In this document: piece after piece, positions 10,566 to 19,796 of the stretch
Position numbering within the stretch: position 1 is the first letter of the stretch
Layout: the number at the start of each line of letters is the position of its first letter
Source: Sphingomonas aerolata
GTDB taxonomy: Bacteria > Pseudomonadota > Alphaproteobacteria > Sphingomonadales > Sphingomonadaceae
Reading direction: 5' to 3'
Assembly (NCBI RefSeq): GCF_003046295.1
Contig: NZ_PZZN01000002.1
Location: 744,001-808,000 of the forward strand
Length of the DNA: 64,000 nt
The notes under the pieces: model-generated
Told to the model about the DNA's origin: nothing
The model's database searches: none
What the model saw: the letters and a program-made list of their open reading frames with translations, nothing else
Made by a program: the position numbers and the translations under genes

Positions 10566-10596
10566 GGGGCGCGCCGGTTCGTCGCCGGCGCGCCCC
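10566..10596 (+). terminator. Strong hairpin after ftsZ
   Basis: A perfect 12-base-pair GC stem (10566-10577 with 10585-10596) and a 7-base loop lie 14 bases after the ftsZ stop. No clear T-run follows (GTCCTGG), so it may act as a weak intrinsic terminator or as an RNA 3'-end stabiliser. Confidence 0.55.
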
Positions 10597-10664
10597 GTCC
10601 TGGCGCGTAGCGTGCTGCGGCATGTTGCCCGTTCCCGCGCGCTCGGGTCTAGCTACGGGCACCC

Positions 10665-12899
10665 ATGATCTTCCCGACCCATCATCTCCTGACCGCCGCG
10701 CTCGCGCTGGTTCTGGTCACCGCCCCGAGCGGCGCGCGGGCGCAGGAAGTCGTCCAGCCCCTGCCCGGAACGACCGACGCGGATCGTCTCGGCGATACGA
10801 TGCGGCAACTTGCGTCAAACCCCCGCAACGTCGATGCACTGGTCCGCGCGGGGGATCTGTCCATCGGGCTCGGTGATCTGAGCGGTGCCGCGGCGCTGTT
10901 CGCGCGCGCCGAGAAGGTCGATCCGCGCAACGGCCGGGTGAAGGCCGGCATGGCCTCTATCCTGGTCCGCTCCGAGCGACCGGGCGAGGCGCTCCGCTAT
11001 TTCGCGCAGGCCGAGGCGTTCGGGCTCCAGCCGCGCTATTATGCCGCGGATCGCGGGCTGGCCTATGACCTGATCGGCGAACAGGACCGGGCGCAGCGCG
11101 ACTATCGTGTCGCGTTGCGCGATGCCCCCGATGACGAAACCGTCCGGCGTTACGCCCTGTCGCTCGGCATATCCGGCAAGCGTGATCTGGCACTGCAGCA
11201 GCTCGACCCGCTGGTCCTCAAGAAGGACCGCGGGGCGTGGCGTGCGCGTGCGTTCATCCTGGCGATGAACAATGACGTGCGCGGCGCCGAGACGATCGTC
11301 ACGACGATGATGCCCGGGGCTGCGGCCCGCGGTCTGCAGCCCTTTTTCCAGCGTCTGCCATTGCTTGCGCCTGCAGACCGCGCCTTTGCGGTGCATTTCG
11401 GCGAAGTGCATGCGACTCCGCAACGGATCGCCGATGCGCGGATGACGCCCGTCCTGCCGCAACTGGGTGCAGATCCGACCGCGCCGGTGATGCTCGCGGC
11501 GGCCGAGCCGCAGCCAGCACCTCAGCCGACGGGCCGTGCGAAGGCAGCCGCTGATCGATCGGCCGCCCGCCGCGACAAGACCGCACGGTCGGGCCGCGTC
11601 GAAGTCGCTGCTGTGACGCCCACGCCCACGCCCACGCCCACGCCCACGCCCACGCCCACGCCCACGCCCACGCCGACCCCGGCGCCAACGCCAACGCCCG
11701 TCCGGCCGACTGCAACCGTGCAGGCGTCCGCGCCGATGGTCATGGTCCAGCCGCTACCCAAGCCGCCGGTGGTGCTGGCATCGGCGCAGCCGGTCCAGCG
11801 GCCGACCGGTCCTGCGGCCGCGACGACGCCCGTACCGTCCCCGTCACTGTCCACGCCGACATCGACCTTCGTCCAGCCCTTGCCGGCCCGGACGACGTCG
11901 GCTGCGGCGGCGGACGCGAACCGGGTCTCGCAGGCGAGCGTGGCCGCGTCTTCGCCGGCCCGCGCGCCCGATACGCCCGGTGCGCTGCCCTCCGCGATCG
12001 TCGCGCAAATGGCGGCGCTGCCGACCGCTCCGGCGACGACGGCTGGAACGACGCCGCCGGTAATCCCGCGCACCACGACGGCCCCGGTGTCGTCGGCTGT
12101 CCCGACCACGCCAGCGGCGGCGGGTGTTGCCGCTACAACGGTTCCGGCGACGCCCGCCGCCGTCGCGCCCGGCATCGGGTCGACCCCAACGCAGGTCGCG
12201 GTCGCCGCCACGCCTGCTGCGACCGGGCGGACCATCCCCGTCAGCGAGGATTCGATCCTCGCACGGATCATTGCCGGGCTGTCGATCCCGGCATCCGAAC
12301 TCGGTGTCGCGCCGATCGCTCGGGCTGCACCCGTGGTGCCGGCGAGTCCTTCCGGGGTCGGTGCGGGCGACGACGCCGGCGCACGCGCCCTCGCCGACGC
12401 CAAGGCCAAGGCGGAGCGCGATACCGCAGCCGAGGCGGAGGCGCTGGCTGCGACCCGGCTCGCGGATACGAAGGCGGCACGCGCGAAGCTGGCGGCGGAC
12501 AAGAAGATCGCCGACCGCAAGGCGATCGCCGACAAGAAGCTCGCCGCCGAGAAGAAGGCCGCCGCCGAGAAGAAGGCGATCGCCGACAAGGCAGCGGCAG
12601 AAGAGAAGCGGATCGCGCGCGCCAACCCCGAGCGCATCTGGGTCCAGGTGTCGACCGGCGCGACCGAGGGTGACCTGCCCAAGGCTTGGAAGGGCGTGAA
12701 GGCGAAGGCACCGACCGTTGTCGGAACGCGCGGCGGCTGGACGGCGCCGTGGGGCGCGACGAACCGCGTGCTGGCGGGGCCGTTCAAGACCGCCGCGGAG
12801 GCGCGGACCTTCGTCAATGCGCTCGCCAAGGAGGGGGTCTCGACCTTCTCCTTCACCAGTGATGCCGGTCAGGTCGTCACGAAGTTGCCCGCCAAGTGA
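10665..12899 (+). CDS. Large TPR and SPOR domain envelope protein with a TP-repeat linker
   Basis: 744 aa. A signal peptide (about residues 1-27, ending near ARAQ) directs export. Residues 45-240 form alpha-helical repeats of the tetratricopeptide type. A low-complexity linker holds a Thr-Pro run (about residues 318-345). A lysine/alanine-rich coiled coil (about 575-655) follows, then a C-terminal SPOR-like domain beginning [13 protein letters not shown] domains bind denuded septal peptidoglycan, so a periplasmic or division-site role is likely but not shown. The short motif VQPLP occurs three times. The stop overlaps the next gene start (GTGA). No gene name can be given safely. Confidence 0.8.
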   Translation: MIFPTHHLLTAALALVLVTAPSGARAQEVVQPLPGTTDADRLGDTMRQLASNPRNVDALVRAGDLSIGLGDLSGAAALFARAEKVDPRNGRVKAGMASILVRSERPGEALRYFAQAEAFGLQPRYYAADRGLAYDLIGEQDRAQRDYRVALRDAPDDETVRRYALSLGISGKRDLALQQLDPLVLKKDRGAWRARAFILAMNNDVRGAETIVTTMMPGAAARGLQPFFQRLPLLAPADRAFAVHFGEVHATPQRIADARMTPVLPQLGADPTAPVMLAAAEPQPAPQPTGRAKAAADRSAARRDKTARSGRVEVAAVTPTPTPTPTPTPTPTPTPTPTPAPTPTPVRPTATVQASAPMVMVQPLPKPPVVLASAQPVQRPTGPAAATTPVPSPSLSTPTSTFVQPLPARTTSAAAADANRVSQASVAASSPARAPDTPGALPSAIVAQMAALPTAPATTAGTTPPVIPRTTTAPVSSAVPTTPAAAGVAATTVPATPAAVAPGIGSTPTQVAVAATPAATGRTIPVSEDSILARIIAGLSIPASELGVAPIARAAPVVPASPSGVGAGDDAGARALADAKAKAERDTAAEAEALAATRLADTKAARAKLAADKKIADRKAIADKKLAAEKKAAAEKKAIADKAAAEEKRIARANPERIWVQVSTGATEGDLPKAWKGVKAKAPTVVGTRGGWTAPWGATNRVLAGPFKTAAEARTFVNALAKEGVSTFSFTSDAGQVVTKLPAK
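11616..11675 (+). repeat. Hexanucleotide tandem repeat (ACGCCC), 9 perfect copies
   Basis: Nine perfect ACGCCC units at 11616-11669 are followed by one degenerate unit. They encode the Thr-Pro run in the linker of the TPR/SPOR protein. Six-base units keep the frame, so copy-number change would alter linker length without a frameshift. Confidence 0.9.
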
Positions 12900-14062
12900 G
12901 CGCGCGTGCGCCCTGGGCTTCGGACCCAGCGCGGAGCAAGGGTCGGCTTTACGAGGAACAGAACGGGACCGTCCGCGGCCCGCGTGACGCGTTCCAGCGT
13001 GATCGCGACCGGATCATCCACTCGATCAGCTTCCGCCGCCTGCGCCACAAGACGCAGGTCTTCATGGCGCCCGACGGCGATCATTTCCGCGTCAGGCTGA
13101 CCCATAGTCTCGAGGTCGCGCAGATCGGCCGTGCGGTCGCCCGCACGCTCGCGCTCAACGAGGATCTGACCGAGGCGCTGTGCCTGGCGCATGACATTGG
13201 CCACCCGCCATTCGGACATGCCGGCGAGGATGCGCTGAAGATCGCGCTGACCGGGCAGGGCGGGTTCGACCATAATGGCCACACGCTGCGCACGCTTACA
13301 GAGATCGAGCGCCCCTATCCGCGATGGAACGGGCTGAACCTGACCTGGGAAACGCTCGAAGGGCTGGCCAAGCATAACGGCCCGGTCCGCCACCCCGGCT
13401 GGGCGCTGCGCGTGGCGGATTCGGCGTTCGATCTTGCGCTCACGAGCTTCTCGTCGCTCGAGGCACAGGTCGCGGCGATCGCCGACGACATCGCCTATGA
13501 CAATCACGACATTGACGACGGGCTGCGCGCAGGATTGCTGACGCTCGATCAGTTGATGGCGGTCCCGCTGATCGCGCGCGGCTGGGACGATACCTGCGCG
13601 CGCTTCCCCGATGTCGAGCCGAAGCGACTGATGGGTGAACTGGTGCGCTCGCAGATCGGCACGATGGCCAACGACCTGATCGCCGAAACGCGTCGCCGGA
13701 TCGCGGCGAGCGGCGTCACCAGCGTCGAGGACGTGCGCGACGCGGGCGAATGCCTTGTCGGATTTTCCGATGCGATGCGCGAGGAAGAGCGCGATCTGAA
13801 GCGGTTCATGTACGCGAACCTGTATCATCATCCGCGCCAGATCGCCGCGGCGGATGCCGCACACGGGATCGTGACCGGGCTGTTCGCGATCTATCGCGAC
13901 GATCCCGGCACGATCCCCGAAGAATGGCGCGACCGCCTGCCCGAGGCGGATCCGGATCGCAGCCGGCACATCGCCGACTTCATCGCCGGCATGACCGATC
14001 GCTATGCCATCTCGCGCTACCGCGAACTGGTCGGGCCGATCGATCTGCCCGAGGGGTTCTGA
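12896..14062 (+). CDS. Deoxyguanosinetriphosphate triphosphohydrolase-like protein
   Basis: HD-domain dNTP triphosphohydrolase that cleaves dNTPs to deoxynucleosides and triphosphate. 388 aa from a GTG overlapping the upstream stop. The N-terminal region [15 protein letters not shown] precedes the HD motifs: [10 protein letters not shown] (first His), [16 protein letters not shown] (HD pair and second motif) and [13 protein letters not shown]. This is the shorter, hexameric-type dGTPase-like family common in alphaproteobacteria; the preferred nucleotide is not known from sequence. Confidence 0.9.
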   Translation: MSARAPWASDPARSKGRLYEEQNGTVRGPRDAFQRDRDRIIHSISFRRLRHKTQVFMAPDGDHFRVRLTHSLEVAQIGRAVARTLALNEDLTEALCLAHDIGHPPFGHAGEDALKIALTGQGGFDHNGHTLRTLTEIERPYPRWNGLNLTWETLEGLAKHNGPVRHPGWALRVADSAFDLALTSFSSLEAQVAAIADDIAYDNHDIDDGLRAGLLTLDQLMAVPLIARGWDDTCARFPDVEPKRLMGELVRSQIGTMANDLIAETRRRIAASGVTSVEDVRDAGECLVGFSDAMREEERDLKRFMYANLYHHPRQIAAADAAHGIVTGLFAIYRDDPGTIPEEWRDRLPEADPDRSRHIADFIAGMTDRYAISRYRELVGPIDLPEGF

Positions 14063-14068
14063 AGCCCG

Positions 14069-14105
14069 GCCGATTTCGCGGGATCAATGTCCGCGCGAAA
14101 TCGGC
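14069..14105. terminator. Hairpin between convergent genes
   Basis: Perfect 12-base stem GCCGATTTCGCG (14069-14080) with its inverted copy at 14094-14105 and a 13-base loop. It lies between the stop of the dNTPase gene and the stop of the minus-strand small gene, so it may end transcription from both sides, although neither side has a strong T-run. Confidence 0.55.
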
Positions 14106-14120
14106 TGAGCCGCCAGTGTC

Positions 14121-14414
14121 TTAGCGTGCGACGGCGGCGATACCGCCAGCCGCGCCCGATGCTTCGGTCGTCGCGAAGGCGACCGGCACGCCGCCCGCCG
14201 TACCCGACACGCGGTCGCCGCGCACGATCAGGTGAAACGCCTGGCCCGACGGGAATCGGCGGCCGTTGATGACCTGGCGGCCGTTCTCGACGCTGCTGGT
14301 GTAGACATAGGTGCTGCCTTCATACTCGAAGGACTGCTTGGCTTCCTTGGCCATGCCGATCGTCGAGGTGAGGGCGGCCGCCGCGGCGGCGAGGATGTAT
14401 ACGGTCTTGCGCAT
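14121..14414 (-). CDS. Small secreted protein of unknown function
   Basis: 97 aa. The N-terminus MRKTVYILAAAAAALTS followed by IGMAKEA looks like a signal peptide cleaved near residue 22. The mature part contains EYEGSTYVYTSSVENG and RQVINGRRFPSGQAFHLIV, suggesting a small all-beta periplasmic protein. I do not recognise a named family. It is convergent with the dNTPase gene and divergent from the DUF1800 gene. The ATG at 14414 is preferred to upstream in-frame starts because it opens the signal peptide. Confidence 0.7.
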   Translation of the reverse strand: MRKTVYILAAAAAALTSTIGMAKEAKQSFEYEGSTYVYTSSVENGRQVINGRRFPSGQAFHLIVRGDRVSGTAGGVPVAFATTEASGAAGGIAAVAR

Positions 14415-14620
14415 GATATGTGCTCCGCAGTGAAAGATCGTACCGGGCGCAATCGGGTGGTCACCCAGCTTTGATGCCCTGAAGATATTGCGGTGCAGCA
14501 TAAGCAGCAATTGCAAAGGAGTCCGTCGCACTTGCACGGCGTGCACGGAAACCGTCGGCGCCGCGATTGGCATAATCCTGCGACACTCCCGGCCTAGGAC
14601 CAGACCGCAGGAGATGACGG

Positions 14621-16051
14621 ATGACGCAGGCGAGCATCGCATTGAACCGGTTCGGAATTGGTGCGCGACCCGACGACGTGGTCGGTCACGGCAGGGACTG
14701 GCTATCGGCGCAGATGCCGGCGTTTGCGATCCGCCCGCCGGCGATTGCCGCCGCCCCTGACAGCGCGCGCGTTGCAACCGATCTCGCCAGTTATCAGCAA
14801 GCACAGCGGGCAGCTCGCGCGGCCGCACCGCCACCGGATGCCATCCGCACCGCGCCGGCGACACCGCCGGTGCGGAGCGACGCGGTGCGGGCCGCACGAC
14901 AGGCGATGGGGAAGCAGGCGCGAGAGGATTACGGTGCTGCGGTCGCCGCCCGCGCGATCGCCGCGCTCACCACGCAGACCCCGTTCGTCGAGCGGCTCGT
15001 GCATTTCTGGGCGAATCACTTTGCGGTGTCGGCCGACCGGCTGACGGTGGTCGGGCTGGCGGGGACGCTCGAGTTCGAGGCAATCCGGCCGCACGTGCTG
15101 GGCCGGTTCGGTGACATGCTGGCGGCGGTCGAACGGCACCCGGCGATGCTGCTCTATCTCGACCAGGCGGTATCGGTCGGCCCGAGCAGCGCACTCGGCA
15201 TGCGGGTCGCGGCGCGGGGCGGGCGCAAGGTCGGGCTGAACGAAAACCTCGCCCGCGAAATCCTCGAGCTGCACACACTGGGGGTGCGCACCGGCTATGG
15301 CCAGGGCGACGTCACCGAACTCGCTCGAGCGATGACGGGGTGGACGGTGGCGGGCCTGGGACGTGGCGGCGGGCGGGATCAGGGCCCGGCGGGGCGGTTC
15401 CGGTTCGCGGCGGCGGTCCACGAACCCGGCGTGCGAACCGTGCTCGGCAAACGTTATGCGGAGGATGGCGAGGATCAGGCGCGAGCGGTACTCCGCGACC
15501 TCGCGGTGAACCCGGCGACCGCGACGCATGTCGCGACCAAGCTCGCCCGGCATTTCGCCGGTGACGTGCCGCCGCCCGCAATGGTCGCGCGTTTGCGGGC
15601 GGTGTTCCTGGAGACCGGCGGCGACCTGCCAAGCGTGTACCGCGCGCTGATCGCATCGCCCGAGGCCTGGATCGAGACGCCGGTGAAATTCAAGACGCCC
15701 TGGGAATGGTCGATCGCGGCGATGCGCGCGCTGGGCATGACGACCGTCCAGCCGGGCGCGATCGCCGGTCTGCTGACGCAGCTTGGCCAGCCGGTGTGGA
15801 AGCCCGGACAGCCGGCCGGCTATGACGATATCGCCGCGAGCTGGGCGGGGCCGGATGCGGTGATGCGCCGGGTCGAGGCGGCGGAGCGGTTCGCGTCGCG
15901 CGCGGGCGGGGCGATCGATGCCCGCAGACTGGCGGCGACGCTGTTCCCCGGATCAGTGAGCGCCGCCACGACCGAGGCGCTGGCGCGCGCCGAAAGCCCC
16001 GGGCAGGCGCTCGCGCTGCTGCTCGTCGCACCCGAATCGATGCGGAGATAA
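14621..16051 (+). CDS. DUF1800 family protein
   Basis: 476 aa. Recognisable features of the DUF1800 family are ALNRFGIGARPDD at the N-terminus, FVERLVHFWANHFAVS near residue 125, LNENLAREILELHTLGV near residue 205 and VTELARAMTGWTV. The family is of unknown biochemical function and nearly always lies beside a DUF1501 gene, as here with only three bases between them. No obvious signal peptide is seen. The pair is probably one functional unit. Confidence 0.88.
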   Translation: MTQASIALNRFGIGARPDDVVGHGRDWLSAQMPAFAIRPPAIAAAPDSARVATDLASYQQAQRAARAAAPPPDAIRTAPATPPVRSDAVRAARQAMGKQAREDYGAAVAARAIAALTTQTPFVERLVHFWANHFAVSADRLTVVGLAGTLEFEAIRPHVLGRFGDMLAAVERHPAMLLYLDQAVSVGPSSALGMRVAARGGRKVGLNENLAREILELHTLGVRTGYGQGDVTELARAMTGWTVAGLGRGGGRDQGPAGRFRFAAAVHEPGVRTVLGKRYAEDGEDQARAVLRDLAVNPATATHVATKLARHFAGDVPPPAMVARLRAVFLETGGDLPSVYRALIASPEAWIETPVKFKTPWEWSIAAMRALGMTTVQPGAIAGLLTQLGQPVWKPGQPAGYDDIAASWAGPDAVMRRVEAAERFASRAGGAIDARRLAATLFPGSVSAATTEALARAESPGQALALLLVAPESMRR

Positions 16052-16054
16052 GCC

Positions 16055-17209
16055 ATGCTCGACCGTCGTCACTTCATCACCTCCGCCATGCTCGGCGGCG
16101 TCGCCGGCGCCTTTGCGCCGCGCATGGCCTTTGCCCGCGCCGCCACCGCGAAGCGGTTCGTCTTCATCATCCAGCGTGGCGCGGCCGACGGGCTGGGGAC
16201 GATCGGTGCGATCGGCGACCCGGCCTTCGCGGGCGTCCGCGGCGATCTCGCGGTCGACTTCGCGTCCGGCACCAGGCTCGACGGCCTGTTCGCGTTGCAT
16301 CCCGCGCTTGCGACGACCGCTGGCCTCTATGCGCGCAAGGAGGCGGTGTTCGCGCATGCGATCGCGTCCCCCTATCGCGACCGATCGCATTTCGATGGTC
16401 AGAATGTCCTCGAGACGGGCGGCGCCACCGCCTATCAGGTCAAGGACGGCTGGCTCAATCGCCTGCTCGACCTGCTGCCCGCCGATTCGGCGCGCGGCAT
16501 CGCGGTCGCCGCGACCGTGCCGATGGCGCTGCGCGGCCGGCGGGAGGTCGCCTCCTATGCGCCGTCGAACCTGCCCGATGCGTCCGACGACCTGCTCCAG
16601 CGCGTCGCGATGCTGTATCAGGGCGACGCGCAGCTCCACGGCCTGTGGAGCGAGGCGATGGCGACGCGGAGCCTGACCAACGATCTCGCGCAGGCGAACG
16701 GCCAGAACGCGGCAGCGACGGGCACGCTCGCCGCGCGCTTGATCGCGCCGGCGAACGGCGCCCGCATCGCGATGATTGAGACCGGAGGCTGGGACACGCA
16801 TGCCGGCCAGCGCGGGCGCCTCGCCGCACAGCTCAAGGGCCTCGATGCGATGATCGGCGCGTTGCAGACGGGGCTCGGGCCGCTGTGGGCGGAGACGATG
16901 GTGCTGGTCGCGACCGAGTTCGGGCGGACCGTCGCGGTCAACGGGACCGGCGGCACCGATCACGGGACGGGCGCGTCGGCGATGGTGCTGGGCGGCGGGG
17001 TCGCGGGCGGACGCGTGATCGCCGACTGGCCGGGGCTGGGGGCAGGGGCGCTCTACGACGGGCGCGACCTCAGACCGACCATGGCGCTCGACGCGTTCAT
17101 CGGCGGTGCGGTCGCGGCGCATTTCGGCGTCGAGCCCGGGCTCGCGATGGCGACGCTGTTTCCGGCCAGCGCCCGGACCCTGGCGATCGAGGGGCTGGTC
17201 CGCACCTGA
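16055..17209 (+). CDS. DUF1501 family Tat-exported protein
   Basis: 384 aa. The N-terminus LDRRHFITSAMLGGVAGAF carries a twin-arginine (RR-x-F) export signal followed by a hydrophobic stretch and an Ala-rich cleavage region near residue 30. The body resembles the alkaline phosphatase/sulfatase superfamily members grouped as DUF1501: ETGGWDTHAGQ near residue 245, VLVATEFGRTVAVNG and GTDHGTGASAMVLGG. Function is unknown. Export could use the TatABC proteins encoded at 22.3-23.9 kb. Confidence 0.88.
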   Translation: MLDRRHFITSAMLGGVAGAFAPRMAFARAATAKRFVFIIQRGAADGLGTIGAIGDPAFAGVRGDLAVDFASGTRLDGLFALHPALATTAGLYARKEAVFAHAIASPYRDRSHFDGQNVLETGGATAYQVKDGWLNRLLDLLPADSARGIAVAATVPMALRGRREVASYAPSNLPDASDDLLQRVAMLYQGDAQLHGLWSEAMATRSLTNDLAQANGQNAAATGTLAARLIAPANGARIAMIETGGWDTHAGQRGRLAAQLKGLDAMIGALQTGLGPLWAETMVLVATEFGRTVAVNGTGGTDHGTGASAMVLGGGVAGGRVIADWPGLGAGALYDGRDLRPTMALDAFIGGAVAAHFGVEPGLAMATLFPASARTLAIEGLVRT

Positions 17210-17287
17210 CCGGGCCGGTGCGGGATGAATTGAGCCCGGCCCTGCTTTGGGCTAGAGCCCCCGCTTCCTTACGATACCGGAATTGTC

Positions 17288-19012
17288 ATGACGCTCTATA
17301 CCCGCTTCGCCGCGCATATCGATGCGGCGCTCGACACGCTGACCGAGGCGGGATTGTTGCCGGCCGGGCTCGACCGCAAGAACGTGACCGTCGAGCCGCC
17401 GCGCGATGCAAGCCACGGCGATCTCGCGACCAACGCGGCGATGGTGCTGGCCAAGCCCGCCAAGACCAACCCGCGCGTGCTGGCGGATGCGCTGGTCGTC
17501 GAACTCGGCAAGATCGAGTCCGTCGACAGCGCGAGCGTGGCGGGACCGGGCTTCATCAACATGAAGCTGACCGACGATGCCTGGCGCGGCGAGCTGGCCG
17601 CGGTGCCGGTCGCAGGCGCCAATTACGGGCGCTCGACGCTGGGCGACGGGATCACCGTCAACATCGAATATGTGTCGGCGAACCCGACCGGACCGATGCA
17701 CATGGGGCATTGCCGGGGCGCAGTGGTCGGCGACGCGCTGGCCAGCCTGCTCGAATTTGCCGGGCACCGGGTGATCCGCGAATATTATGTCAATGATGCC
17801 GGCGGCCAGGTCGATGTGCTCGCGCGCTCGGTTCACCTGCGGTACCGCGAGGCGCTGGGCGAGACGGTGACGATCCCCGAGGGCCTGTATCCCGGCGATT
17901 ACCTGGTGCCGATCGGGCAGGCGCTGGCGAGCGAATATGGCGATCGGTTCGTGGATGCGCCCGAAAGCGACTGGCTGGCGACGTTCCGGACGCGCGCGGT
18001 CGCGGCGATGATGGTGATGATCCGCGCCGATCTCGCGCTGCTCGGGATCGAGCATGAGGTGTTCTCCTCCGAGGCGGAACTGCAGGCGCTCGGCAAGCCC
18101 GAGGCCGCGGAGGCCGAGTTGCGGTCGCGCGATCTGGTCTATGACGGCGTGCTCGAGGCGCCCAAGGGCGAGATGGCGGACGACTGGGAGCCGGTCGAAC
18201 TGCCGCTGTTCCGCTCGACGCAGTTCGGCGACGACCAGGATCGGCCGATCAAGAAGTCGAACGGGTCCTGGACCTATTTCGGTGCCGACCTCGCCTATCA
18301 TTTCCAGAAGAGCCAGACCGCCGACCAGCTGATCGACATCTGGGGCGCGGATCACGGTGGCACGGTCAAGCGGATCGTCGCGGGTGTGGCCGCGCTGACC
18401 GGCGGCAAGACGCGGTTCGACGTGAAGCTGGTCCAGATGGTCCGGCTGCTGCGCAATGGCGAGCCGGTGAAGATGTCGAAGCGGTCGGGCAATTTCGTCA
18501 CGCTGGCCGATGTCGTGAACGAGGTCGGCAAGGATGTCGTGCGCTTCACGATGCTGACGCGGCGGTCGGACGCGCAGATGGACTTCGACTTCGCCAAGGT
18601 GGTCGAGGCGTCGAAGGACAATCCGGTCTTCTACGTCCAATATGCGCATGCACGGATCGCGTCGCTGCACCGGCGCGCGGACGAGGCGGGAATCGCCGCG
18701 ATCGAGGCGGACCTGTCCCGGCTTGATACGGACGAGCTCGCGCTGATGAAGCTCGCCAGCCAGTTCCCGCGGATCGTCGAAACCGCCGCTACGGCGCGCG
18801 AGCCGCACCGGATCGCGTTCTATCTCTACGACTTGGCCGCAGCGTTCCATGCGCTGTGGAATGTCGGCAACGATCGGCCCGAGCGGCGCTTCCTGGTGGT
18901 CGAGGATCCCGGCGCCACCGCTGCACGGCTTTTCTTGGCGGACGCAATCGGGCAGATCATCCGCAACGGCCTTGCCATCATGGGCGTCGAGGCGGTTTCG
19001 GAGTTGAACTGA
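17288..19012 (+). CDS. argS: Arginyl-tRNA synthetase
   Basis: Class I aminoacyl-tRNA synthetase charging tRNA-Arg. 574 aa. The signature region appears as ANPTGPMHMGHCRGA near residue 138, where HMGH stands for HIGH, and the second signature as KMSKRSGNF near residue 398. The N-terminal Add-1 domain (residues 1-115) and the C-terminal anticodon-binding domain with the DALRF-type region are present. The stop overlaps the next start (TGATG). A tRNA-Arg gene occurs at 38.9 kb. Confidence 0.97.
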   Translation: MTLYTRFAAHIDAALDTLTEAGLLPAGLDRKNVTVEPPRDASHGDLATNAAMVLAKPAKTNPRVLADALVVELGKIESVDSASVAGPGFINMKLTDDAWRGELAAVPVAGANYGRSTLGDGITVNIEYVSANPTGPMHMGHCRGAVVGDALASLLEFAGHRVIREYYVNDAGGQVDVLARSVHLRYREALGETVTIPEGLYPGDYLVPIGQALASEYGDRFVDAPESDWLATFRTRAVAAMMVMIRADLALLGIEHEVFSSEAELQALGKPEAAEAELRSRDLVYDGVLEAPKGEMADDWEPVELPLFRSTQFGDDQDRPIKKSNGSWTYFGADLAYHFQKSQTADQLIDIWGADHGGTVKRIVAGVAALTGGKTRFDVKLVQMVRLLRNGEPVKMSKRSGNFVTLADVVNEVGKDVVRFTMLTRRSDAQMDFDFAKVVEASKDNPVFYVQYAHARIASLHRRADEAGIAAIEADLSRLDTDELALMKLASQFPRIVETAATAREPHRIAFYLYDLAAAFHALWNVGNDRPERRFLVVEDPGATAARLFLADAIGQIIRNGLAIMGVEAVSELN

Positions 19013-19737
19013 TGGCCGACGAGATGAACCTGCGCGAGGAAGATCGACTGCCCTGGCTGGAGACGATCGAGTCGGACGATCGTGACGGCCCGCCGATCGC
19101 GCGTGTCGTCGCGCTGGTCGTGCTGGGGCTGGGTCTGCTCGCGGCGATCATCTTCGGGGTCTACACGCTGCAGAACCGCGTGCCGTCGGGCGACGGCCAG
19201 CTGATCGCCGCGCCGGCGACGCCGTACAAGGTCAAGCCCGATGCGGTCGGCGGTCTGAAGGTCAATGGCGAGGGCGACAGCGCGATCGCGACCAGCGCGG
19301 GCAAGGGCGCGGGCAATGGTGCGATCGACCTGACGGGCGTGCCCGAGGCGCCGGTCGCCGGACGCCGTGCGGTGGCGACGTCGACGGGGGCGGACGATCC
19401 CGCCGGCCGCAACGCGGTGGCGCAGGTGCCCGCATCGGGTGGCCGGCTGGTCGCGGCACCCCCGCTTCAAGCGCGGCCGGCAGCGGCGGGCCCCGTCGCG
19501 AGTGGATCGCTCGTCCAGCTCGGCGCGTTTCCGAGCGCGGCGGTGGCCAATTCGGCATGGACCAACTTCGCCAAGCGCTTCAGCTATCTCGCGCCGCTGA
19601 ACAAGTTCGTCGAGCCGGTCGCACGCGGTGGCAACACGCTGTACCGGTTGCGCGTCGATGCGGGCAGCGCGAACCAGGCCGCCGATATCTGCGGACGGTT
19701 GCGCGTCGCCGGTGAAACCTGCTTCGTCGCCAGCTGA
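19012..19737 (+). CDS. SPOR domain membrane protein
   Basis: 241 aa, bitopic: cytoplasmic residues 1-22, one membrane segment near residues 25-50 (RVVALVVLGLGLLAAIIFG), a Gly/Ala/Pro-rich periplasmic linker and a C-terminal SPOR domain from about residue 160 (GSLVQLGAFPSAAVANSAW to CGRLRVAGETCFVAS). SPOR domains target septal peptidoglycan, so it may act in division or wall remodelling. It lies between argS and the peptidoglycan hydrolase nagZ, the usual order in alphaproteobacteria. Confidence 0.87.
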   Translation: MADEMNLREEDRLPWLETIESDDRDGPPIARVVALVVLGLGLLAAIIFGVYTLQNRVPSGDGQLIAAPATPYKVKPDAVGGLKVNGEGDSAIATSAGKGAGNGAIDLTGVPEAPVAGRRAVATSTGADDPAGRNAVAQVPASGGRLVAAPPLQARPAAAGPVASGSLVQLGAFPSAAVANSAWTNFAKRFSYLAPLNKFVEPVARGGNTLYRLRVDAGSANQAADICGRLRVAGETCFVAS

Positions 19738-19796
19738 TCGACGCGCTGCGACAGGTTGAACGTGACGACGCAGGGGCGGTTCGCTAGGCGAGGCGC

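Noticed and set aside
11616..11675. Tandem repeat as a CRISPR-like array
   Set aside because: Unit is six bases with no spacers and it encodes a Thr-Pro run.
17252..18850. Long minus-strand frame opposite argS
   Set aside because: Shadow of argS with no recognisable motif.
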